Assembly: GCA_004369085.1 (NCBI GenBank)
Contig: ML210248.1
Location: forward strand, 38,361-102,360
DNA from: Coprinopsis marcescibilis
Taxonomy: Eukaryota > Basidiomycota > Agaricomycetes > Agaricales > Psathyrellaceae
Length of the DNA: 64,000 nucleotides
Direction: 5' to 3'
Made by a program: the position numbers and the translations under genes. How positions within the stretch are numbered: the stretch's first letter is position 1; each line of letters starts with the position of its first letter. The notes below the pieces were generated by a model. The model saw nothing but the letters and a program-made list of their open reading frames with translations. It did not search any database and was not told the DNA's origin. This document shows positions 11,186-21,800 of the stretch, one piece after another.

Positions 11186-12922
11186 ATGAGCGACTCACTA
11201 CCCCCTGAGCTATGGGACAATATCATCAAATATCTCTCCAGCCCCACAATCATTGGACTCATGAGCGTCAATCGGAGATTCATGTCCTACGCGTTGGACG
11301 AGAAGTACAGAAAGTTCAAACTTGCAGGACAGATAGGACTTCATAGTGATTGGCTTTACTGGAAGATACTGGAAACTGTGAAGTAAGTCCTTATCCTACC
11401 TTATACATCATGCATATGCTTATTACTGTGCTCAGGACTGCAGACAACGCGCCCCGTGTTCGCTACCTGATCTTAGACACATGGCGCCTGAGCAAAGAAA
11501 CCAAAATATGGGAGTTCTGTAAAGAGCAAAACCGTGAACATACGTTAATGAGGTAATTCCCTTATAACCGAGGCTTTCTGTTTACTGAATTATCAAACAA
11601 ATTACAGTTCCGAGGACCAACGACTCCTCGCGCCATACCCCGCGGAGAGCATAACTAGCATGTTAGCGGACGTTCTACCACGTTTAACCAACGTGACGAA
11701 AATATTGCTACGCGACCATCCTGTGGCTGTATCCCACCCACTGCTCCCAATCACGTGGAGTCAATTCTCCCGCCTTCAAAGTCTTGAGCTCGCCATTTGC
11801 TTGGGTACCGCCAAGAACTCCCTACCGCCTTTGGGTGTAGAGTTTCCAGAACTCTCCAAACTGACCATACGAGTCAATTATCACTGTGCAGGATGTAGCG
11901 TCGGCTTCTATAACCTGATGTCGAGCACATCCCAACCTGGACTCGCCGCCGAAGAAATTTCAGCCTTCATGAAAAATGTAGCTGCCTTCATCAACCAGTT
12001 CAAGAACACCCTGACGCAATTGGTGCTATCATCTCCTTCCCTCGAGTCTGGGGATTTGTACAGTGGGATGGGTCACTTTCCCCATCTTGCGTCCTTTGAC
12101 GCCGGACAAGGCGTATCGGCGTTCTGCAAAGGCGAGGATAGCTTTCTCGCCCGAAACCGAGGAACAATTCGCCATCTATCCTGCGATGTCCTTGCCTTGC
12201 AGCCTGAAGTTGGAGGTGTCAAGATGGAGCAAGTCGAGACACTTACCCTGAAACAACATGCCGGGTCAGCGGGTATCATGGCACAACACGCAGATATTAT
12301 TCGTCGGCTATCGTGCGATGTCCTTTCCCCTCGGAATGGGCTGGGTGGAAGGACGATGTTCTTTCGATCGATGTTTTCAACAATCCGTGTCCTTCGTATG
12401 GATCGGGAGGGGTCTTCACTAGAAGACGAAGATGTCCTTGACTTCTTGAGGGCTGTGGCTCATTTTGGGATGCTACAGCCGAACCAAGTCGAGACACTTG
12501 TTATCTCAATTCGCAAACTCACTCCGGATCTATTATTGGCTGTCGCTCGCGCGTTTCCGGCGCTGCGGACGCTGGACATCCGGTCGAGTCTCCAAGTTGA
12601 CGTAGGATCGCAGTTGGAGGGGGTGCGTACTTCTTTTATCACGCATGTCTCACCGCAAAGCACTGATGCTGCATAAACTCTCTAGGCGCCGAACGGTTGC
12701 GGTGCGTTTGCACAGGGATTGAGAGCCGCCTTTGCAACCGAGAGGTGGTGCTTATTCGACATTTCCCTCTCAATTGGGGGCTACCACGATAGTATGAATC
12801 GCAGACTTACTCTTTGGGAGGTCATGCTACTTTGTGCTCAGTGTATTCCGAGTATCGAGAGCTTCAACGGTCAGGGTAACAAAGCTCTTCCACAAGCAAT
12901 CCTTGACGAGATTAATGCGTAG
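11186..12922 (+). CDS. F-box/LRR-like protein FBX2, divergent copy
   Basis: This is a paralogue of FBX1 with four exons: 11186-11382, 11436-11552, 11608-12622 and 12686-12922, giving 521 residues. The F-box reads LPPELWDNIIKYLSSPTI, then SVNRRFMSYALDEKYRKF. The first and last introns match the family positions, while the extra intron at 11553-11607 is private to this copy. The leucine-rich body contains an internal duplication: TIRHLSCDVL is followed about 42 residues later by IIRRLSCDVL. The usual WW(x)nPF(x)KSIL motif is reduced to FFRSMFSTIRVL. The C-terminus keeps WEVMLLCAQCIPSIESFNGQG. It is the most divergent copy but has an open frame. A role as SCF substrate adaptor is inferred from the F-box only. 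Confidence 0.78.
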
Positions 12923-13270
12923 AATCAGATGAACTTCTGCTTGGGATATTTAATGATAGATCATAGACACCATATCATAATACCTTAGAACACTTAATAA
13001 TCTGCGATTTCCACCTCTCAGGGGTCATACACATAAGTCCAACTGAGCGCGCAAACTGTGAATCTGCGGAAAGTCATTCAGTTTAGCGGAGTAACTAGTT
13101 GACTACTACTACTTCAAAGTAAAGCTGAAGCAGTTTGGTCCCGGACCCTTTAGTTCGTTCCTCTGATGCTTGAGGCCACCTGACGACGATACGTATGTGT
13201 CACTGCCAACAAGCGACTGCGAGCGGGGGACTCGGACAAGGCCGTTCCTCGAAGTAGCCATCCTCTTGCC
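12923..13270. other. Intergenic spacer between FBX2 and FBX3
   Basis: A 348-base spacer between tandem F-box genes. I see no coding signal and no clear core promoter motif. Confidence 0.5.
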
Positions 13271-14833
13271 ATGACCATAAGTCAAAGAATCCCACCGGAA
13301 ATATGGGACACTATTGCACGATATCTTCCAGGACACGAGCTCGCGGCACTCATGGGCGTCAATCGAACATTCATGCAACACGCTATGAAAGAGAAGTACA
13401 GACAAGTATACTTGGCTACGATAACTAGGCGTGAGCAGGGGAAACTGGAATCGATACGGTGAGGCTGAAGAAAGGCAACCCGTTGTGCGTGATTACTGAA
13501 CCACAATTTGTACTAGCGACAATGACTGGATCGCAGAGCTGGTACTCGAGGCTCACATAGGCCCAGAAATATCCTTTGCCTCGCCAATTCTACCCCCACT
13601 TGCACACCCTCCCGCTTTCCAGACCGTAGTAAAGACCTTGGCAATCGACACGTACCAGAAGCTCAGGGGAAAAGACGTCGTCAAATCCAGTCGCCAAGTC
13701 GCAATGAAGCTGGTATGCGACGTACTCGCTCGTCTGAAGAACGTCACAAAGATGTCAGTCGTATACGCGCAGGTTGAAACGAACTCTCATGTCGGTTGGA
13801 GAGTTTGGGACCCAGATTCCCGATCTCCAAGTTTTCCTCTCGACCTCGACTTCCCCCAGCTTACAGAGCTATACATTCGCACAACCTTATACCAGGTCGG
13901 CACCGGAATCACTGTCCCTGATACCCCCCCAATCGCTCGGTTTATCAACAAGTTCCAGAAGACACTGACTCGCCTGTCAGTACTTCAACATGGAAGTAAT
14001 GTGAACCTTCAGCCCCTATGGGACTCGCTGGGCTACTTTCCTAACCTCGTTTCCATCGACATAGCCTATGGCATAGGGTACACCAAATTCATCAAACGAT
14101 ACACTAACTCGCTGCGGGAGCTTCAAATACCCCTCTGGCACTTGTCGCGCGGGGGTGTGGGAGCCATCGAGTTCAGAAAGCTTGAAAAAGTCACTCTGAT
14201 TTTTGACTTCCCAGAGTGGTCACCAGGTCTTTCCTGGTGGAGCGGTCCTTTCGTGAAATCGATCCTCAAAACAGTCAAAAATCTCATTATTCTTCCCATG
14301 TGCTCCGCAGAAGAGTTTACGACCTTCATTTCGAATGTGACTGCGATTTCGGAATCCCAAGCACCCCCAATGGAGAAACTTTCCATCTCTTTGAATCTCT
14401 TCGCTGCCGATACAATCCCTTCAATAGCTTCTGCGTTCCCCAGATTGCGGTCCTTGAAGATAAATTTCGCTGCATTCACTCCAGAATACCCACCATACTG
14501 TTTTCCAACCCAGTCTTTCCCGTTCGCAGAGGTACGCAGCCAAATCCAAGTTTTCTGTTACCGGGCTCTGACTGTGGTAACCAGAATGCAGTGAAAAACA
14601 TCTCATTCGCCAAACAAATGGCAATCGCTTTATCGGGGGTGTCTTGGGATTTGGAAGATATCAGCATCAAGTGCCGCCCATCGATGGGAACAGAACTGAT
14701 TAGCTGGGGCTTAATGCACATTTGCGGTGAATTTATCCCTTCAATCTCGAGCTTCAACTCGACGGGCAGCACACTTATACCCAACGACATCCAAATTCCC
14801 AGAGATTACGTGGATACGCTCTGGATGCATTAA
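13271..14833 (+). CDS. F-box/LRR-like protein FBX3
   Basis: This F-box paralogue has three exons, 13271-13458, 13517-14531 and 14585-14833, giving 483 residues. The F-box is IPPEIWDTIARYLPGHEL, followed by LMGVNRTFMQHAMKEKYR. The body has FINKFQKTLTRL, a single-aromatic-pair motif WWSGPFVKSILKTVKNL, and ends with VSWDLEDISIKC, WGLMHICGEFIPSISSFNSTG. Introns sit at the family positions with the same phases as in FBX1 and FBX4-6. Sequence and spacing place it nearer to FBX4 and FBX5 than to its neighbours FBX1 and FBX2, which suggests the blocks at 9-15 kb and 56-64 kb exchanged copies or duplicated together. Likely a cytosolic or nuclear SCF adaptor. Confidence 0.82.
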
Positions 14834-15064
14834 CAAAGTCCAGGATGTTTCCTATCGTTCAGGATAAACAGCCCTCCAGTACGTATACAAATCAGACTCG
14901 GGTGAAGCAGTGTGCGCAAAGTAAGCTAGGTAGCGACTTACGGAGAGGAGAAAGAGATACAGAACAGATAATATCACGACGTGGTATACATACGAAACGG
15001 TATACATACGAAAATCCATGTACCTACACGAACCAGAACATAACATAATCAAACACAGAGTGTT

Positions 15065-16421
15065 CTACCCAGACTTGTTCAACCCTAACCCATCCCCGTA
15101 ATGAGCACGAAGAGTGAACGGTATGATATCCGCGTACGCTGGCGGCACCTCGTCTTCCAAAGGTCCCCCAGGGTAAGGGGGGCAATCGAAATCCATGCTC
15201 AGCGTTACCTGCTTGTGTTTCTTCTTCCGATTAGCAGATCGCCGGCGTCGGAAGCAGCATATCGCGAAGATGATGAGGAAGAGGAGGGCAGCACCACCGA
15301 GCGCGGCACCAACGATCACCCCGATGGGTAAGCCCCCACCAGAATCTGACTGGGATCCGGTCGGAGAGGGGCCTGGAGAATCGTCTGGATTTGGGTTGGG
15401 ATCGGCCAACTGGGGTGTAACGGAAGGCGCTTCCAGAGCAGTTCGTATCCTGGTTGAAAACCGACTGGTGGAGGTCGGTGGGGCCGCAGCAGCCAGCGGG
15501 GCTGCTTCCACAATGCTTTGGACTGGTGAAGGTTGTGCACTAGAGAAAGAGGAACTAGAGCCTGTCGGGGACACCGGCGCCGTTGGTCTCGCCGCGCCAC
15601 CGGCACCGGAAGCGGAAGCGTCCAGGGTCCTGCACACAGCGATATTGAGAATCAAGACGATGGACGAATATCGGGCTAAGATTCTTACGTGTACTCCAGG
15701 TAGTCTAAGGCGAGGACGATCGGAGGAAGTACTCCCTGGTGAGTCCATTCAAATCTTAAGGAATGCTGTCCGATTGGGAGATCTCGAACAGAGAAGAGCG
15801 GCAGGGACGGTAAGAACTCGATCGTGGGATCCGTAAGTTGTGAGAATGGCGGGGTAGCGATGTCAACCGGGAGCGCTGTGTGTAGTTCTCCGTCGACCAG
15901 AAACCTCAGGGAAGAGGGGCCTAACGGACTTCCACAAGGTTAGTTAGCTTGTGGAGTTGGCATTAGAGTTGAGCATCCCTGGCTGACTTACGGATTGAGA
16001 CGGTCCCGGTAGATGGCGACAAAGTAGGCATGTATTGCCGTCCCTAGAAGGAAAAGGTTAGATTCGTCATTCCGTCTCTTGAAGGCAAGGTCGCTGACCT
16101 TGAAAGGTGAGACCACCACCTACAACTGGGGCAGAGAAATCCTAAAACGTAGGAAGCCAGGGCAGTGATTCATCAGGATGCCGATAAGTTGAGGTCAAGC
16201 AGTCTTCGACCCACAAAGTTTGCCATTGTCCAGGTAGCTGTTGCTGGTTAGTGGTATTTGACATGATGAAACGACGACATACAGTTAAGCGAGGCTTGAG
16301 GGAGATCCAGCATCTTTGCCGGATCGCTTGAAAAGCATGTCTCACACACCGCATTCTGAATCCAAATTCCAGGAGGATCGTATGCGATCAGTTGCCTAGC
16401 ATCGTCAACAGTAACGTTCAT
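15065..16421 (-). CDS. Membrane-anchored galactose-binding-like protein with PPAY tail (copy A)
   Basis: Member of a large agaricomycete surface-protein family. It starts MNVTVDDARQLIAYDPPG at 16421 and runs through short exons (first exon 16421-16283). The middle has STWTMANF-DFSAPVV, FQGTAIHAYFVAIYRD and FLVDGELHTALP, then HSLRFEWTHQ, the beta-sandwich pattern of the family. The last exon codes a Ser/Pro/Ala-rich stalk, one transmembrane helix (GVIVGAALGGAALLFLIIFAICC), a basic stop-transfer CFRRRRSANRKKKHKQ and a cytosolic tail with VPPAYADI. I see no N-terminal signal peptide, so the single helix may act as a signal anchor. PPAY is a PPxY motif, a docking site for WW domains such as those of Rsp5-type ubiquitin ligases. 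Function is unknown; cell-surface sugar or ligand binding is inference. Confidence 0.75.
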
Positions 16422-17461
16422 AATTGTTGCTCGTGTTTCCAGACAGCGAACATAAAAGGAATGTGAAAAAAAATGAAGGTAGAGGAGAGCTGGAGAGTAT
16501 GTGTGGTCAGAGATGGGATCAACGACAACGGTATCGTCGAGCAGAAGTTCCAGCAGCCGAGCGTAGATCGTAGGGTATATATGACCGAATGCGAGATTGC
16601 AACATTTCGAACATCATTCGGAAGGGATCTCTTTGTTTCCAGCTCGTTTGACATATCCACAGACCACACCAACCAAGTTCTTCTGTGCCGGGACCACGGC
16701 ATGTAGAGATACGTTGGCAGAGAGGTGATAGGGATCTGCAAGAAGTGATAGAATAGCCCATTGGAGTCACAGGCGTGGATTCGGGATAATGGGGTGAAGC
16801 AGTTCGCCAGGAAGTCAGACAACCTCGACATTGTTCGCTAATTGCGATTTCCAACGAGTAGTCTGTGGGTTAAGGATAAGGTAGGCCAGGTTTATCCACC
16901 TCCAGAATCCAGAATCCGAAACACGTCAACTTTCAAGTTTCCAGCGAGGGGGAATGCAATAGGCTCCGAATAATACTCTGTCACACTATTGATGTTAGTG
17001 AGCTCAGACAGAAGAATCATGGCAGATATACCTTACCTCGGCTGGATTGTGCCCTTGGGCGTATGAATCCAAGAATACAGAATACTGATTGCAACCGAAG
17101 GTTGAATATTTGACCCGCAAGCTCTGTGATGACCCTCCCTGCGAGTGCGGCCAAGAATTCGACGGAACTGTTGTTGGAGACATGAGTGTTGGGAGCAGCT
17201 CGAAGTGATAGGGATAGTGATGATAACACCAAAAAACACAACCGGCACTGGTCCACACCTTGGTTGTCAAGGCACTGGTGAGGCAATGATCGCCCACGAT
17301 CACCGCCACCTATTGATGTGCATGTAGATCCTGGATATGGTGGTTCTATTCAATGATACAGTTACACTTGTATGCTTCACAGGACAATCGAATATATAAA
17401 CAAGAACCGTCCGAAGATATAGGATAAGTACTAGGGAGGCTGCTCAGGTTAGCAACCATCT
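16422..17461. other. Intergenic region between the two surface-protein genes
   Basis: About 1 kb between copies A and B. TATATAT at 16576-16582 lies about 155 bases upstream of the copy A start and could serve it. Minus-strand sequence from about 17325 to 16890 contains short frames joined by plausible GTAAGG...ATAG signals, but the conceptual protein matches nothing I know. I do not call a gene here. Confidence 0.4.
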
Positions 17462-18841
17462 TCATCTGAGCGATTTCACAAAACCTAGTGTTCTCCCAGG
17501 TGCTTCCCCTTGGCTCCTATCTGGACTTCCAAATGATGCTTCACCTACGGCATCACTATAGGCAGGGGGCATCTCAGCTCCCACCGTGGAACTGGTGTCT
17601 GATGAGACCGTGAAGTGAGAATAGTTCAAATGCCATCGATCGGCCGCGGATTCTGCTTGTCTCTGTGCTCTGTGCTGTGATCTACGCCGGCGCAGCAGGA
17701 TTGCAAGAACGGTAAGACAAAGCAAAGCCAGCCCACCCAACGAAGTACCTAGGATGACTTCGATGGATATTCCTGACTTTTCAGGGGACGATCCGGCCTT
17801 GTCGCTGGAAAGTGGGGTCGGAAAATTTACGCCTGAACTGAAGAGCCAGTTCGTGACAGTTCCTACTGAGACTAGCGGAGGGCCGCTTGACAGCACGCTA
17901 CTAGCGTTGGTCGGCACAGGCGTCCCCAACGATTTCGGACCTTGACCTCCAATTTGCGAAAGCCCAGATGATGCTTGTTCTTGTCTTGAACTCGATTCCG
18001 CATTGGTACTCGTCGAATGAGCACTGGTTGTTGGGTTGGCAGGCATAGTGTCGGGGAAATCGTACTCCCTGTCGCAGTGCTCCAAGTTAGGGGGCAATCA
18101 CACGACACGAGACGCAGTACCATCACATACCTGTATTCAACGTAATCAAGAGCAAGAGCAATTGGGGACCATTCTTGATGATGTGTCCACTCTATTCTGA
18201 GCATATGTCCAGCACTATCCATAGAAAGCCCTTCGATAGCGAAGAGCAAGAGGGAGCCCAGAAAATCAGGTGGCTGTGCTTCTGCGAACCTGGAAAATGG
18301 CCCAGTACGGTCAATTTGAATGGCGTGTTCTTGCTGTCCATCGATAAAGAAGGCAAGTTCCGAAGGCCCCCGTTCACTGCAGGGGCGTCAGATCGTGGTG
18401 CAAAGGTTCACTTTACAGATTGGATTCACTTGTGCATATTGCGGTGCATCGCCAGAAAGTAAACAGCGACCCCAGTACCTAGAAAGCTGGTTAACCGCAG
18501 TATGAAAGATTGTCATCAAAACTCACCCTCAAATATAACGCTGGCACCAAGAACCGAAGATGTTCGATTCTTTGTATCATGACTGTTTTCAGGTGATGTT
18601 AAACAGGTGTAAAACAGCTGCGCCTACAAAAACCAGTAATGTCCAAGTCCCTGGAAACAGCCAGGATAAGTGGCAGGCCAACGAAAGAATAATCAGTCAA
18701 CGCACTATCATGCGTAACGGCCTCCAGTTCTCTGAGCCTCTGGGAATTTTTCACACACGCTCCACAAATGGTCTGGGGCTCCCAGAGGTGAGCAGGCTCG
18801 TACGCAATCCGCGCACTAGCATCGTCAATACGGACACTCAT
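17462..18841 (-). CDS. Membrane-anchored galactose-binding-like protein with PPAY tail (copy B)
   Basis: Tandem paralogue of the gene at 15065-16421, same strand. It starts MSVRIDDASARIAYEPAHLW at 18841, followed by ICGACVKNSQRL, matching the ICETC-like segment of copy A (VCETCFSS). Later exons give RTSSVLGASVIFEG, TGVAVYFLAMHRNMH, LAFFIDGQQEHAIQI and LRIEWTHHQEWSPIALALDY. The last exon (about 18072-17462) codes a Ser/Thr-rich stalk, a transmembrane helix (SIEVILGTSLGGLALLCLTVLAILL), a basic RRRRSQHRAQR anchor and a tail with MPPAYSDA. I could not place the second intron boundary near 18690-18600 without a phase conflict, so one small exon is uncertain or damaged. Function unknown, as for copy A. 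Confidence 0.68.
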
Positions 18842-20218
18842 GATCCAATGGTGGGTTCAAGTCCACCAAGATCGAGTGATAGGAGAAATGTCGCACATTC
18901 CATTTGTTGAAAGCCTCCCCTTTTATGTCTGTTGCATGTATCAGGAATGGGAATGTAGAACGTAGAGAAGACCTAGACTGACATGGATTCTCAAGTTGTC
19001 ACCCACTGCGGGCTAAGAGCGCGAGAGGAAGCGACCAAGCCGAAGCTACTTCGCGATCCTTGTCCCTTTGGTAGCAATCGGCGAATGTTGCGACGATAAA
19101 AAACGGTTAACGGGATCCAGATTCGCATTCGGATGGCAAGATGAAGTACGATATGGCCATAAGCCAACCATATTTCGAGAAAGTCTTGTTTATTTAAAAA
19201 GACATTCACCCGATGAGGATGGCCGATGAAAACCAATGAAAGGCAGTGGATGAAGGCAAGGGCCATGGATATATGAGATTGACATCGTTGGATCCGAGTT
19301 CTGAGTTGAGATGCTGGAGACCTTTCGCACGATGCATCAGGTTGTACGCAGGTTCCTTTGTACAGATCTGTCGAAACTGTTGCAAAACTGGGGAATGTCT
19401 TCGACAAGAATGCTCATACATGCCACGCTGGCCACATACTAGCAATGGCATAGCTTTGCATCTACTAATAGTTCACGTCAGCCTCAGAAGCTACACGCCG
19501 GCAAGTATACGTACCCGAAGTCCTGGCCTCCAGCAGCCATATAGTCTCATATAGTACAGAATTTGGACCTAGCGTCTAGTATCCGCCGAAGTTGAGGATA
19601 ATTGGTTCCCATTTCCCAGCCCGATATTGATCGTGCCTTGAAAGCGGTTAGTGCTTACCGGTTGTCGATGTTTTCATGGGGTTTCGATGCGATTTACTGT
19701 CTATATCCATATATTCAAGAATGGTTCAAGGCAGGGAGTGTTCCCAAGCTGTAATAAACGCGACTCGAAGTCCGGGCGTCGTGGCAGAAGCAAAAATAAC
19801 ATTCTTCTGACCGTTCTGTGTTTGCGGCGCGTCTCGGCTTACTAAGCCTGTATCTACCACGTTTTTCGTACATGCTGGACTCGGAGGCGGATGCTTGAGC
19901 AGAAAGGGCAGCTTCCCTCAGAGCACATTGCACAAATCTTAGTTCCCTGTCATCGGTATTCATGACTGTTCCTCTCTCTCAATCAACTTGCATAGATGGA
20001 GTGGAAGCAAGGATACTGGTACAAAGCGTATACATGAGGTGGTGTTCTACAATGAGTGGTAAGCATGCTATGATAAAATGTGTGGATTTGAAGAACAAAG
20101 AGAAGCTGACTATAATCTACAATAGACTCGTGTACTCTGAATGAAGTTAAGAACTGCGCATGTCCAAAGCCGTAAACCCAATGCAGGGAGGGGACGCTAC
20201 CGCACAGGACACAGGCTG
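18842..20218. other. Long region without a supportable gene
   Basis: Almost 1.4 kb. Minus-strand frames at 19407-18991 (with a hydrophobic, basic C-terminal part) and 19963-19715 could be exons, but I found no consistent splice chain or family match. A T-arm-like hairpin at 18850-18867 is not part of a foldable tRNA. I leave the region unassigned. Confidence 0.35.
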
Positions 20219-20815
20219 TCAAATGAGCATGGTATCGCCTGCCCCCAAGTTGGTTGGCTTGTTGCTGTTATTCGCAGCTCTATACACTGGGCTGTGGAAC
20301 GGCGAAGCTAGGATAGGCCCTCCACGATCGTCCACGAGCAACGTGCCCGTAGGTCCCACCAAAGGCTGGCCTTGCACGCGAGGTCCCAGTTTCAAAGTGG
20401 TTCGTGCCAATCGTTCCTGACGCGAAGGACCAGGTCGAGTCAACACATCTTCTTCAACAGGATCCTCGACGAAAATATTCAACTTTGGCTTTGCAAGATT
20501 GAATATCCCAGGGAACCCGATTCGCTCTTGTTTCTGAAGTGGGCTGCGCGTGTGTCTCGGTCGCCTAGGGGGAGGGGGCACCTCGGTCGGAATGGTTGGC
20601 TCTGGAGTCACAAAGCGCATGTCGAAAGGACGTCTAGGTACTATCGTAACTTCAGGGACGTCAGGCCTAACCCAACGGGTGTGTGTCCCCTTTCCGGTGG
20701 CAGATGCTTGAATATTCTCGATCGTGCTCTCTGGACCAAGAGGCTTCTTTTTGGTTGGGCTTTTCTTGGACAGCAAAGGGTTGTATTGGACTCTCTTTCC
20801 ACTGCGGGTAATCAT
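20219..20815 (-). CDS. Hypothetical basic, proline-rich protein
   Basis: A single-exon open frame of 198 residues starting at the ATG at 20815. I do not recognise it. The N-terminus is basic and Ser/Lys-rich (LLSKKSPTKKKPLGPES). The middle is Pro/Arg-rich with VPPPPRRPRHTRSPLQKQ, and the C-terminus has GPTGTLLVDDRGGPIL. No signal peptide or membrane segment is visible. The composition suggests a disordered, possibly nucleic-acid- or chromatin-associated protein. It stands divergently to the coiled-coil gene at 21801. Evidence is only the open frame and its protein-like composition, so it could be a chance frame. Confidence 0.45.
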   Translation of the reverse strand: MITRSGKRVQYNPLLSKKSPTKKKPLGPESTIENIQASATGKGTHTRWVRPDVPEVTIVPRRPFDMRFVTPEPTIPTEVPPPPRRPRHTRSPLQKQERIGFPGIFNLAKPKLNIFVEDPVEEDVLTRPGPSRQERLARTTLKLGPRVQGQPLVGPTGTLLVDDRGGPILASPFHSPVYRAANNSNKPTNLGAGDTMLI

Positions 20816-21800
20816 GGCGATGGCTGTTTGTAGGGCGTTGAAAGACGATTTGTACTGTTGTGGTGGAAAGAGGATTCAAAGGGGTCTCAGAGTGTGGCAC
20901 TCCAACTCTACGGCGGCTCAAACAGCTCTTATATGTGTTAAAACCGTAGGTTTGCTTTGGCCACCCACACACTATGTGATTACCTAACTAATGGCTTTGT
21001 TCAAAAGGCCTCGTTGCGATTGAAAGAGAAGAACATCGAATGCCTGACTCAGGTCCCATGGGCTTTTTGTTAGGCGGGATTTCCATTTTGGGAAGGCGGC
21101 GGTTGGGATCCCGCCCACGATTGATCGTGTTGCCTCGTATTTTTCATCACACACAGACGGCTACCGACGTGACTCATGTTATTTCAGTGATATATATCTG
21201 TAGGTCTCTCTCTCCTCACCTCTGACTATGCACCAACTCATTCTCCTTGAGCTCGACAGTTTATCGATGGTTTGTTCGTCATCGCCGCCCGGCTCTAACG
21301 GTGGTCGGTGGCGGTAGCAATGGCGACCAAGCAATCACGCGCGGCAACCGCTCAGTGGCTCAAAGCGCAACGTGTGTTTCCGAGAGGCCGATTCTCTCAG
21401 GCTTATCCCAAGGCCACAAGCGCGGTGGCACCTCTCCATTTCGTTCAATCGAGGACAATGGCTGATTTTTCGCGTTCATGATGGCTCTTGAACGCGACTT
21501 GCCTTTTATGTCATCATTAAATGGAAACATATGGGCGTTTGGTTCTTCCGGATCCCGAAGGACCCCTCTGTCACTTAGTTCTGGAAAAATGTGGCTACGG
21601 AGGACAATGTCACATAAATTTGATGCGGTCAATGCAACAAATGCTCCCAGAGTATAAAACCAGGTCCATGTTGGCTTACAGCAGAAACCCAAAATTCCCC
21701 TCTTGCACCCCTACCACCAGGCGACTGGTCGCCCCATCCGCCTCCGACTCCGGCACACCCACCACACATCACCTTAATCCTAATCCCATAACCTTTAGAC
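20816..21800. other. Divergent intergenic region
   Basis: Close to 1 kb between divergent genes. It holds the TATAAAA box listed separately. A minus-strand frame at 21692-21360 begins with a hydrophobic stretch but has no other support. No gene called. Confidence 0.4.
21653..21659 (+). promoter_or_regulatory. Candidate TATA box of the coiled-coil gene
   Basis: TATAAAA about 140 bases before the ATG at 21801, in an otherwise mixed-composition upstream region. Seen in sequence; function inferred. Confidence 0.4.

Noticed and set aside
16418..16831. Minus-strand frame upstream of surface protein copy A
   Set aside because: It overlaps the copy A start in another frame, contains the likely TATA region, and its translation is not protein-like or family-like.
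18840..18875. tRNA-like B box (GGTTCAAGTCC)
   Set aside because: The T stem does not pair with a standard 7-base loop and the upstream sequence codes the start of surface protein copy B on the other strand; no A box at the right distance.
18991..19963. Possible minus-strand multi-exon gene
   Set aside because: Frames can be joined only with arbitrary splice choices; no recognisable motif beyond a hydrophobic basic segment.
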